The notes below the pieces were generated by a model. It did not search any database, was not told where the DNA came from, and worked only from the letters and a program-made list of their open reading frames with translations. From Shewanella baltica (GTDB lineage: Bacteria; Pseudomonadota; Gammaproteobacteria; Enterobacterales; Shewanellaceae): a DNA stretch of 64,000 nucleotides. Numbering within the stretch: position 1 is the first letter of the stretch; every line of letters starts with the position of its first letter. The translations under genes were made by a program, and so were the position numbers. The stretch covers positions 5,223,468-5,287,467 of the forward strand of contig NZ_UGYM01000002.1 in assembly GCF_900456975.1 (NCBI RefSeq), written 5' to 3'. Positions 1 through 8,263 of this stretch are shown piece after piece.

Positions 1-1
1 T

Positions 2-424
2 AACTTGATGGAGAGCGAACTTGTGCAGACGTGGCTCGAGCAAGGGCGGATTGTGGCGATTTGTCCCGAATGTGCAGGCGGTTTGCCGACACCCAGACCG
101 CCTGCTGAGCGGGTTGGGCAGCGTATCTTAACCGCTCAGGGTGAGGATGTGACCCACGCTTTTAGTCTGGGAGCCGATCTCGCCCTAAAGCTGGCGCAGC
201 AAGAAGGGATTAAAGTGGCGATCCTAAAAGCCCGCAGTCCATCCTGTGGTAATAAGCAGATCTACGATGGTCAATTTGCGAAGCAATTAATCGCGGGACA
301 GGGATTAACGGCTGAAAAACTCAGCGCAGCAGGGATAACCGTATTCAATGAATTTGAGTTATCCGCTGCAGCGGCATGGGTTGCAGAACTAGAGCAAAGT
401 AAGAAAAGAACTGAGCAGATCTAG
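2..424 (+). CDS. DUF523 family protein, 5' end cut off by window edge
   Basis: The reading frame is open to the left edge, and DUF523 proteins normally begin with a stretch of about 20 more residues ahead of what is seen here, so the true start lies outside the window. TTG at 5 and ATG at 8 are in frame but are probably internal. Visible hallmarks are a CPECAGGLPTPRPPAE block and a KARSPSCG block, the two conserved cysteine-containing segments of this family. The biochemical role of DUF523 is not established to my knowledge. Its stop overlaps the stop of the convergent acyltransferase gene at CTAG (421-424), and no terminator fits between them. Confidence 0.85.
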   Translation, partial: NLMESELVQTWLEQGRIVAICPECAGGLPTPRPPAERVGQRILTAQGEDVTHAFSLGADLALKLAQQEGIKVAILKARSPSCGNKQIYDGQFAKQLIAGQGLTAEKLSAAGITVFNEFELSAAAAWVAELEQSKKRTEQI

Positions 425-1365
425 CTCGCTTGAGTGTGATTGGTGCTGTCGGCGCTATCCGCGACATTTTGATTCGTTTGCAGTAAGGCATCGATTTGTT
501 GATCTTTTTCCGCCCACACTTGGTTTAACCAGCGTTGGAACTCGACGCGATATTCAGACTCAGAGAAATAACGCGTTGGATCGACTTGAGGTACGGGCAA
601 CGCTCTTATCCTAACAATGATCTTAGTGACTTTACCGTTCATTACCCAAAACAGAATATCGTCAGGTGCATCGGGATAGACAATAGTCATATCCAGCAGG
701 CTCGTAAATTGCTCACCCATGGCCGATAAAGTAAAGGCGATACCGCCTGCTTTAGGACGCAACAAATGCTGATAAGGTGAGTTTTGGCGCTGATGTTTAT
801 CTTTAGTGAAACGACTGCCTTCAACATAGTTAATGATCGAGGTGGGCATATTTTTAAACTTTTCGCAGGCGCGGCGTGTGGTCGCTAAATCTTTGCCCTT
901 AAGCTTCGGATTCTTCTTGAGTTTTGCCGGGCTAGTCCTGTTCATGAAAGGCATATCCAGCGCCCAACAACCCAGTCCCATAATCGGCACATAGGCGAGT
1001 TCTCTTTTGAGGAAGAACTTCAGCATAGGAATATGGTTACGTAACACATAGGTTTGCGCGGCAATGTCGAATCCACTGAGGTGGTTGCTGATCAGCAAGT
1101 ACCAGCTGTTTTTATCGAGTCCTTCGAGCCCTTCGACATCCCACTCAATTTTAGCGATCAAATACAAGATGCCACCGTTGCAGCAGGCCCACGCCCACAT
1201 AAAACGATTCATAACCGCAGTCACCGCATTACGTGCACTTTGCGCTGGCATCACGAGTTTTACGACTCCGCCTATGCTGATAAGCGAGCCCCAAACGGCG
1301 GTATTAATGATCAGCAAGCTTAAGCTCAGCATAAACAACACTGGCCCGGGCAGGAAATTCAACAT
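421..1365 (-). CDS. PlsC-type (lyso)phospholipid acyltransferase, YihG-like
   Basis: The 314-residue protein belongs to the 1-acylglycerol-3-phosphate O-acyltransferase fold. It has the HX4D catalytic motif (H95 to D100 in NHLSGFD) and the substrate-binding EGSR motif (residues 182-185, normally EGTR). One or two hydrophobic segments lie in the first 35 residues, as expected for an inner-membrane enzyme of phospholipid remodelling. ATG at 1365 follows AAAGGT at a suitable distance. It lies 13 bases downstream of a second acyltransferase on the same strand, so the two are probably co-transcribed. The pair are close paralogues, with shared KNPKLKGKD and KPKAGG segments. The exact acyl donor and acceptor cannot be read from the sequence. 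Confidence 0.85.
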   Translation of the reverse strand: MLNFLPGPVLFMLSLSLLIINTAVWGSLISIGGVVKLVMPAQSARNAVTAVMNRFMWAWACCNGGILYLIAKIEWDVEGLEGLDKNSWYLLISNHLSGFDIAAQTYVLRNHIPMLKFFLKRELAYVPIMGLGCWALDMPFMNRTSPAKLKKNPKLKGKDLATTRRACEKFKNMPTSIINYVEGSRFTKDKHQRQNSPYQHLLRPKAGGIAFTLSAMGEQFTSLLDMTIVYPDAPDDILFWVMNGKVTKIIVRIRALPVPQVDPTRYFSESEYRVEFQRWLNQVWAEKDQQIDALLQTNQNVADSADSTNHTQAS

Positions 1366-1378
1366 AGTGGCGTTACCT

Positions 1379-2275
1379 TTATTCTTTATTCGCTTGGCTA
1401 GCGAGTTGGCTTAACACTTGATCCTTAGTGAGCCAGAGTTGATTCAGTTGTTCTTGGAAGCCAATTTTAAAATCGCGGTCATTCATATAATCGCCGCGCA
1501 TCGCAGGATCAATATCAGAAACCTTGATGTGTACTTTAACGCTTGGCAACTTACCTGTCAGGTAGTCCCAATAGCTTGGCACTGAGTCTGGGTAGTAAAT
1601 GGAGACATCGACTAGCTTGTGGATCTGTTCACCCATGGCCGATAGCGCGAAGGCCATGCCGCCCGCTTTGGGTTTTAACAAATGTTGGAACTGTGAGTTC
1701 TGCTTTTGATGTTTAGCCTTGCTGAAGCGCGTGCCTTCGACAAAGTTCATCACACTTACCGGTTTAGCCTTGAACTTAGCACAGGCTTTACGAGTAATTT
1801 CAATGTCTTTGCCCTTTAGCTTAGGATTTTTACGCAACTGTGCCGTGCTGTAACGGCGCATAAAAGGAAAATCGAGCGCCCACCAAGCTAAGCCTAAAAT
1901 CGGCACAAAAATCAGTTCTTGCTTGAGGAAAAACTTCAAGAAAGGGATTTTTCGGTTAAAAACCCGCTGCAGGATCAGGATATCCACCCAAGACTGGTGA
2001 TTGGCAATCACCATATACCACTCTTTAGTGGAAAAGTCGGTGTCACCACTCAGTTCTATCTTAACCGGATGCAAGCAGCGCTCAATCACACCATTGACGC
2101 TGATCCAAGCGCTGGCACAAAAGTCGAGCACATGGCTAGTTGCAGTCCTTAATGGACTGATAGGTATCAGTTTTATAAAACTGATCAACACGATTGGGAT
2201 AGTCCAAAAGACGGTATTTATAACGTAGCCTAAAAATGCGATACAGCCTTTTATCTGTGAAAACAGCGTTCCCAT
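1379..2275 (-). CDS. PlsC-type (lyso)phospholipid acyltransferase, YihG-like paralogue
   Basis: The 298-residue protein carries HX4D (H93 to D98 in NHQSWVD) and the canonical EGTR motif. A hydrophobic N-terminus (about residues 10-35) predicts membrane attachment. The start at 2275 has an AGGGGG Shine-Dalgarno sequence 5 bases upstream. It is the first gene of a two-gene unit with the next acyltransferase, and their shared segments suggest tandem duplication followed by divergence. The family acylates lysophosphatidic acid or related lysophospholipids at the cytoplasmic membrane; the YihG/YihG-like branch affects acyl composition. The substrate here is inferred only from family. Confidence 0.85.
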   Translation of the reverse strand: MGTLFSQIKGCIAFLGYVINTVFWTIPIVLISFIKLIPISPLRTATSHVLDFCASAWISVNGVIERCLHPVKIELSGDTDFSTKEWYMVIANHQSWVDILILQRVFNRKIPFLKFFLKQELIFVPILGLAWWALDFPFMRRYSTAQLRKNPKLKGKDIEITRKACAKFKAKPVSVMNFVEGTRFSKAKHQKQNSQFQHLLKPKAGGMAFALSAMGEQIHKLVDVSIYYPDSVPSYWDYLTGKLPSVKVHIKVSDIDPAMRGDYMNDRDFKIGFQEQLNQLWLTKDQVLSQLASQANKE

Positions 2276-2384
2276 CCGAGCCCCCTGACAAAAATTGGAG
2301 GCCTATGTTACTCGGTGTCGGCGTTTGGCTCAATCTTAGGCACTGCTGGTCGGTGCATTTGTTAACATTTGTTCCCGCGAAAAC

Positions 2385-3911
2385 TCAATATTGCTGGGAT
2401 AAGCGGGCGAGTAATCTATCCATAGCGCGATAACCCAGTGCTTGGGCAATATGGCGGCGTTCTGTGTTAGGCACTTGTTCCAGATCGGCAATCGTGCGCG
2501 CGACTCTTTGTATACGATGAAAGCTGCGAACCGAGAGGCCAAGCTTTACCACGCTTTGTTCCAAAAACACTAAATCAGCGTCACTGATCCCGCTAAAGCG
2601 TTTCAATTGTTTCCCTGTGAGTTCGCTATTGAGCACGCCAGCGCGGCCGAGTTGCAGCTCACGCGCTCGTTTCACTCGCTTGGCGATATCTTGGCTGGTT
2701 TCTGTTTGCGGCGCGGTTTGAGTCAAGGTGCCGGCGGGGAGTTTGGGCACTTCAATGGTTAAATCGAAACGGTCGAGAAATGGGCCCGAAAGCCGTGAAA
2801 GATAACGTTGAATCTGTTCGGGGCTCGATCTGTGTTGGCTATCAATATCACCGCTCGGGCTGGGATTCATCGCCGCAATTAGTTGGAAGCGACTCAAAAA
2901 TGTCAGCTTAGCGGCTGCGCGGGAAATCACCACTTCGCCGGTTTCCATCGGCTCGCGCAGGCAATCTAAGACTTTACGCGGAAATTCAGCCACTTCATCT
3001 AAAAACAGCACGCCACGGTGGGCGAGGGAAATTTCACCGGGTTTTGGGATACTGCCGCCACCCACGAGGGATATCGATGAACTTGTGTGGTGTGGCGAGC
3101 GAAAGGGTCGCTGCAAAAAATGCTGCGGCTTAATGTCGAGTCCGGCAACGGAATGAATCGCTGCCACTTCTAAAGCTTCCTCATAATTAAGCGCGGGCAA
3201 AAGCGCCATCATTCGGCTGGCAAGCATGGTTTTGCCCGTACCTGGCGGGCCAAGCATCAGGAGGTTATGGTTTCCCGCCGCGGCAATTTCGAGTGCTTGC
3301 TTGGCCTGATATTGGCCAATCACATCGCTCAGGCAAGTATGGGACTCAGGCGTCTCTTGGCTTATCCATTCTAATTGCGGCGCCAGCGTCGGTAGTTGGT
3401 TTTGCCCCTGTAAATAAGCGGCTAAGCTCTGAAGGTGCGAGCCAAACAACACATTAGGATAGCCGACTAGCTCGGCATCGTGGCGATTATCCAGCGGCAA
3501 TATCAAGGTATGGTCTTGGCGCTTAGCGGCGATAATCGCCGGTAATAATCCTTGGCAATAACGTATGTGCCCAGACAGTGCCAGCTCACCGACAAACTCA
3601 AGATTTTTTAAGCTATTAGCTGGGATTTGTTCCGAGGCGGCTAGTATGCCCACGGCTATGGGTAAATCGTAGCGACCACCTTGTTTAGGTAAATCTGCTG
3701 GCGCGAGGTTAACGGTTATCCGCCGCATCGGAAACTCGAATCCTGCATTGATCAGTGCGCTGCGCACCCGCTCGCGGGCTTCTTTCACCGACGCTTCGGG
3801 TAATCCCACTAGATTAAATGCCGGTAAGCCGTTACTGAGATGCACTTCAACTGTGACTTGGGGAGCTTCGACCCCACAACTGGCTCGGGTATTGACGCAG
3901 GCAATCGCCAT
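2385..3911 (-). CDS. comM: ComM/YifB family Mg-chelatase-like AAA+ ATPase
   Basis: The 508-residue protein has an N-terminal ChlI-like domain (to about 170), a AAA+ core with Walker A GPPGTGKT (about residues 221-228), a Walker B LFLDE segment, and a C-terminal Mg-chelatase-like lid. ComM homologues are hexameric branch-migration helicases that promote integration of incoming single-stranded DNA during transformation. The family is also kept in species not known to be competent. ATG at 3911 is preferred over the in-frame TTG at 3917, because AAAGGA lies 7 bases upstream of the ATG. The length matches E. coli YifB. Confidence 0.92.
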   Translation of the reverse strand: MAIACVNTRASCGVEAPQVTVEVHLSNGLPAFNLVGLPEASVKEARERVRSALINAGFEFPMRRITVNLAPADLPKQGGRYDLPIAVGILAASEQIPANSLKNLEFVGELALSGHIRYCQGLLPAIIAAKRQDHTLILPLDNRHDAELVGYPNVLFGSHLQSLAAYLQGQNQLPTLAPQLEWISQETPESHTCLSDVIGQYQAKQALEIAAAGNHNLLMLGPPGTGKTMLASRMMALLPALNYEEALEVAAIHSVAGLDIKPQHFLQRPFRSPHHTSSSISLVGGGSIPKPGEISLAHRGVLFLDEVAEFPRKVLDCLREPMETGEVVISRAAAKLTFLSRFQLIAAMNPSPSGDIDSQHRSSPEQIQRYLSRLSGPFLDRFDLTIEVPKLPAGTLTQTAPQTETSQDIAKRVKRARELQLGRAGVLNSELTGKQLKRFSGISDADLVFLEQSVVKLGLSVRSFHRIQRVARTIADLEQVPNTERRHIAQALGYRAMDRLLARLSQQY

Positions 3912-3917
3912 AAACAA

Positions 3918-4497
3918 ATCCTTTTGTGGTCATTTCGCGCAGAATTTGAGTGTAGCAGTAATTGGGATTATGGCTTCGCCATCTATGGGGATTGCCGTTT
4001 GGTTATACGCGAAACGGCGCGGTACTTTGAAGTACGTTTTACGTTCAGGTTTAGTTTTTGATTAGAGTCAAAGTCGTGGGTTGAATACCCACGACCTTGA
4101 TTCACCTCGGCCGTTAGGCCGCATTAACGCCTAGAGTGAACTCGTATACCTTGTGACTTTTAATGACGAACCAACAACTTCCCCTTTTAAAACGTTTAAG
4201 TCCCTGTCATTTTCTACGTGGTTAGGCCGTAAGACTGACCCATAAGATAGTCTGCAATGACTCATAAATATTCTGCTACGGATCCACGCGATTTCCTTAT
4301 ACAGACTGGGTGTCTGAATAAATAGTCAGCATATAAAGTATACTTTGTATCATTTTGTGGTTTAATCGAAACATCTGCTGCTGGTTTTAGCAACATTTTG
4401 GGCGGCGATGCGGTAACAAGGTTGTGAATCGATAATAATAAAGTGACCTCTTGTGAAGGATGACATTTGAGGGAACATGGTCGAGGAGAACTCGCCT
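3918..4497. other. Intergenic region with a chain of hairpins
   Basis: No gene is supported in this stretch of about 580 bases. Its left half (3961-4125) is a chain of five short perfect inverted repeats, described as a separate repeat entry. The right half (4130-4470) is AT-rich and probably holds the promoter of the binding-protein gene at 4498, but no convincing -35/-10 pair stood out. Confidence 0.6.
3961..4125 (+). repeat. Multi-hairpin intergenic element, copy 1
   Basis: Five adjacent inverted repeats are visible: ATGGC/GCCAT at 3970-3982, GCCGTTT/AAACGGC at 3994-4018, GTACTT/AAGTAC at 4022-4035, TCGTGGGT/ACCCACGA at 4074-4094 and CGGCC/GGCCG at 4108-4121. The last two modules, with their spacing, recur in opposite orientation at 20502-20540, which marks a dispersed repeat family. 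No coding potential or transposase is attached. Confidence 0.7.
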
Positions 4498-5526
4498 ATG
4501 CGTTCGTGGATGTTAGCGTGTGTGTTTATCTGTACTGCGGGTTTTGGTGGGGCGGCTTGGGCAAAACTCGATGTTGTATTTTTTAATCCGGGGGCTGTCG
4601 ATGACAGTTTTTGGGGGGACGTCGACCAATTGATGTTGGAGGCATCGACGACACTCAATATTAAGCTCGAAATCATTCATTCCGATCGCAATCATTTCAA
4701 GATGATCACCCAACTCGATGAGTTGTTAGCTTCCGCAAAGGTACTGCCCAATTACGTTATTCTGGTTAATGAAAAACAATCCGCGATAAAAATGCTGCAA
4801 GCGCTTTCCCCCTTTCCTATCTACGTGCAATTGATTTTAAATGATATTTCCATCGGTGAGCGTGATGCGCTACTGCAAGATCCCCATTGGCAAGAATATC
4901 TGTTACCCGCCATTATTCCCGATAATTACGCCATTGGTTCGGCGACCGCTAAGGGCTTAATGGACGACTTAGAGGGAAAGCCAGCTAAAATTCTGTTGAT
5001 TTCTGGCGATAAATCGACGCCTGCTTCAGTGCTACGTACCCAAGGTGCCAGTGATTATTTCTTTATGCAGGCCAATGCCACTCTGACTCAAACGGTTTAT
5101 GGCCAGTGGAGCGACGCTGTGGCTTATGGTCAAGCGTTAACCCTACTGAATCGTTATCCCGATCTGAATGTTATTTGGACCGCCAGTGATCGTATGGCGA
5201 TTGGAGTGCTTAAAGCATTGAAGGAAAAAGGCTTAGTCTCGGGTAGGGATGTATTTGTCAGTACGATCAATACGTCCCCCGAGATTTTACAGCTTTGTCG
5301 CCAACACTCGGTGAGCATTATTGGTGGCGGGCACTTTATGGCTGGCGCGTTAGCTTTGGTCGAGTTGAAATATTATCAGCAGCATAAGCACTATATTCCC
5401 TATGACAATGTCACCTTGTTCGGCGTTTTACTGCCTGATTCGGCATTTTATCAAATGTTAGTTGCTCGGGATTGGCCACAGATTTTCCAGTCTCAGATTT
5501 TGAATAAGTTGCCCTTCAAGGCGTAA
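4498..5526 (+). CDS. Periplasmic sugar-type (Peripla_BP_4) substrate-binding protein
   Basis: The 342-residue exported protein has a signal peptide of about 22 residues (positively charged start, hydrophobic core, AAWA cleavage region), then a two-lobed type I periplasmic binding fold beginning LDVVFFNPG. An upstream in-frame ATG at 4477 is possible, but ATG at 4498 gives a cleaner signal peptide and has GAGGAG upstream. No ABC permease or ATPase gene is adjacent. Instead a membrane diguanylate cyclase starts 12 bases downstream on the same strand. This suggests the protein works as the ligand-binding subunit of a c-di-GMP signalling pair (inference), comparable in concept to LuxP-LuxQ. The ligand is unknown. 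Confidence 0.82.
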   Translation: MRSWMLACVFICTAGFGGAAWAKLDVVFFNPGAVDDSFWGDVDQLMLEASTTLNIKLEIIHSDRNHFKMITQLDELLASAKVLPNYVILVNEKQSAIKMLQALSPFPIYVQLILNDISIGERDALLQDPHWQEYLLPAIIPDNYAIGSATAKGLMDDLEGKPAKILLISGDKSTPASVLRTQGASDYFFMQANATLTQTVYGQWSDAVAYGQALTLLNRYPDLNVIWTASDRMAIGVLKALKEKGLVSGRDVFVSTINTSPEILQLCRQHSVSIIGGGHFMAGALALVELKYYQQHKHYIPYDNVTLFGVLLPDSAFYQMLVARDWPQIFQSQILNKLPFKA

Positions 5527-5538
5527 TAACGGGTGTAC

Positions 5539-7356
5539 ATGAAGCATCGAAATCATTCTATTAGTCATAAGATGACGCTGACCATTATCGGGGTGAGCTC
5601 ATTTTTTGCTGTGTTAACTATGCTGGTGCAGTTGATTTGGAACTATCAGGATAGTATCGACAATGCCACGTCGGATATCCGCGAATATTCAGAATCTATT
5701 CTGCCGAGCGTGGCGAAGTCGCTGTGGGACGTCGACCGCAGCCTGCTATCTGATTTGCTCTCTGGTTTAGGAATGATGCCGTTAGTGTCGAGCGTGCATT
5801 TAGACAGTATCGACGGCGTCACTATGCAGCTGGGTAAACCGCTGTTAACCGACGACGAGTCGCAAACCCTGTTTCATTATCCTGTGACTTATCAAGATCA
5901 GCTGATCGCAACCTTAACCGTAGGCTTAGACACCAACCAGCTTTACTACGAGCTGTGGCGACAGTTGATTTTTATTGTGCTCGGCAATGGCTTAAAGACC
6001 CTACTGATGATCTATTTGATCTTGACCTTAGTGCGACTCATGGTGACGGATAGATTGTCAGCATTGGAAGACTTTACTAATAAAATCAATCTAAAATCCC
6101 TAAAGAAGTTATCTGTGCCCGAGACGATGACCGCCAGTCCTGATGAGATTGCCCATGTGGCATTGTCGCTTAAGGCCATGTATCAAAGGATACGCAACGA
6201 CCTCGCTATCAATAAACGCCATCAACGTGCGTTACAGCAACAGCAGCATTTATTGTCGGACTTAGTGAAAGAGCGGACCAAAGAACTGGATTGGCAGTCG
6301 CAGTCGAATCAATTACTGGCAGAGATTTCGTTGCAATTTTTAAGCATAGACACCTGCAATGTGGATAAAACCTTAACTGAGGTGTGCCACAAAATCGGTC
6401 AGTTGTTTGATGTTGAACGAGTGAGTATTCTCGAATTTAATCAACAGCATGCCTATTACCGCAGCTTTTGGACCAGCGAGTTACATGCTAACAAGGTCCA
6501 AGGGATTTCGGTGGACAACATTACTCAGCTTGCTAAAAAATTCGAAACTGAATCGACCTTAGTGATTGAGGATCTTGAGGCGTTAAAGGCATTGTCACCG
6601 CAGGAATATGAAGTGATGAAATCCGTGGGCATTTGCTCTATTGCTGCCTTTGCGATTAAAAATGCCGGAGAGTTATTGGGATTACTCTCGCTGTCGACGG
6701 TGTCGCGGCCCTTGAATTGGAACGCCCAGAAAAAGAATATGCTGACTCAGTTTGCCTCCGCATTGAACGAGTTACTGCTGCGCGAGCAAAAAGAGCAGCA
6801 GATGATAGTGCTGCAACAAGCGCTGGTTTCTGCCAATACTCAATTGAAAGAAATGGCCGAAACCGATGAGTTAACGGGTTTAGCCAATAGACGCCCCTTC
6901 ACCGAAAGATTAGAAACCGTACTACAGGCGGATACTCCTGCGGGACTGTTTATGTTGGACGTCGATTATTTCAAATCCTACAACGACACTTACGGTCATC
7001 TCGAAGGCGATGTAGTGCTTAAGCGTGTGGCAGATGCCTTAGCGCAGTGCGATATCCTGCCGCACAATGCTTTGTTGGCGCGCATCGGTGGCGAAGAGTT
7101 TGCCTTAGTTGTTGAGCATGTCACGCCTGCACAGTTAACGGCCATTGCCACGCAGCTGTGTTATCTCGTCGAGCAACTCAATATACCCCATCAAGCATCG
7201 CCGTTGGCTGTGGTGACCATCAGTATTGGCAGCGTGTTTTTACCATTAGATAAGGTCTCGGGGCTTAAGATGGCCGACGTGTTACGCCGCGCCGATGTTT
7301 GCCTCTATCGCGCTAAGGATAAAGGTCGCAATAGAGTTGAGGTTGAAGTGATTTAA
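5539..7356 (+). CDS. Membrane diguanylate cyclase with periplasmic sensor, GAF and GGDEF domains
   Basis: The protein has about 605 residues from ATG 5539; a GTG at 5533 is an alternative and neither has a strong ribosome site. In order: transmembrane helix about 12-34, a periplasmic region of about 100 residues, a second helix about 140-165, a linker with coiled coil, a GAF domain about 250-420 and a GGDEF domain about 445-605. The active-site motif is GGEEF (about 517-521), preceded by the DELTGLANRR start of the domain, so cyclase activity (two GTP to c-di-GMP) is expected. The RxxD product-inhibition site is absent: the equivalent residues before GGEEF contain no Arg-x-x-Asp. It is co-transcribed with the binding protein just upstream. 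Confidence 0.88.
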   Translation: MKHRNHSISHKMTLTIIGVSSFFAVLTMLVQLIWNYQDSIDNATSDIREYSESILPSVAKSLWDVDRSLLSDLLSGLGMMPLVSSVHLDSIDGVTMQLGKPLLTDDESQTLFHYPVTYQDQLIATLTVGLDTNQLYYELWRQLIFIVLGNGLKTLLMIYLILTLVRLMVTDRLSALEDFTNKINLKSLKKLSVPETMTASPDEIAHVALSLKAMYQRIRNDLAINKRHQRALQQQQHLLSDLVKERTKELDWQSQSNQLLAEISLQFLSIDTCNVDKTLTEVCHKIGQLFDVERVSILEFNQQHAYYRSFWTSELHANKVQGISVDNITQLAKKFETESTLVIEDLEALKALSPQEYEVMKSVGICSIAAFAIKNAGELLGLLSLSTVSRPLNWNAQKKNMLTQFASALNELLLREQKEQQMIVLQQALVSANTQLKEMAETDELTGLANRRPFTERLETVLQADTPAGLFMLDVDYFKSYNDTYGHLEGDVVLKRVADALAQCDILPHNALLARIGGEEFALVVEHVTPAQLTAIATQLCYLVEQLNIPHQASPLAVVTISIGSVFLPLDKVSGLKMADVLRRADVCLYRAKDKGRNRVEVEVI

Positions 7357-8263
7357 TGGCTAGGGTCGAGGCAGGCTTGTGCCTATCGTAGTCTTTCGCG
7401 GTTGGGCACAAGCTGAGTTTTGCTCCATCAATAGCTTATCTCTGCGCTTTGTGATTGATTATCAAGCAGTCAAACTGCCCTGTATCCATGCCTAAGTTTA
7501 TACCTAAGTTATGCCTAATTCATCACCATTAAGCCATTACCACTCAGCCATCTCTACTCAGTTATCCTCTCTCGCTTATATATAAATCCGGTAACATTTA
7601 GGCCCTGTCAGCTGAGTTTCGTTATGTCACAGACAGCCTCTAATCGTGCTAACTAACTGATAACATTTATATGAAACTGTGCTGTAGATCCGCCGTTAAG
7701 ATAAAAATTATCTCAAGGTGAGGTAATATTAGGCGGCAGATGAGATATAATCTGTCGCCCATAGTCGATTTAGTGATGCACTCTGAGTGACATCCATGCT
7801 GCCATTCTGGACGTATTTCTCGTAACGCAACTAAGCGAAAGCCACGACTGCCTAGTCAATTCCATTGGCTTAAATGTACGTTCTAGCAGCTCAATATCAA
7901 AGCCGCCGCACTTAGTTATCTTAATGATGTCGAGTCGAATAAAATAATTAAATGCTGGATATTCAGTCTCTTCGACACAAAACGTCACTTAAATGATGCA
8001 AGCGCATTTGCGCTATTCGCTGGCTGCGAGAGTCGAGTCACGCCTAAGCCGTGAATTTGCAGATATACTGAGAACAGCCTAAAGCGAGCAATTTAAGCGC
8101 TTTTTTATCTTAGGGTAGCAAGTGGCTGGCGCAGCCGCGTGAACGGTTTTTAGACCAAGCAAGACAAAGCAAACTGCGCCCAAATAAAATGAATTCAGCT
8201 GACACGCGAGCAATAAAGCGCGGGTTGGTCCTAGTTAGTCCAGTGTTAAATGAAAGGTGTTAC
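7357..8263. other. Long intergenic region, no convincing gene
   Basis: About 900 bases without a recognised gene. A 72-codon minus-strand open frame (7770-7988) has no family I recognise and no clear ribosome site; it could be a gene remnant. A 10-bp inverted repeat GGCGGCAGAT/ATCTGTCGCC (7732-7759) lies next to its 3' end but has no T-tract. A weak terminator-like hairpin AAAGCG/CGCTTT followed by Ts is at 8081-8107. The last 150 bases are presumably the paeA leader. Confidence 0.5.

Noticed and set aside
7770..7988. A 72-codon minus-strand open frame as a gene
   Set aside because: No recognised family, no clear ribosome site and an isolated position; kept only as a possible remnant in the gap entry.
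8100..8263. A metal-sensing riboswitch ahead of paeA
   Set aside because: The leader has no recognisable conserved core such as that of the yybP-ykoY class; only a weak hairpin was found.
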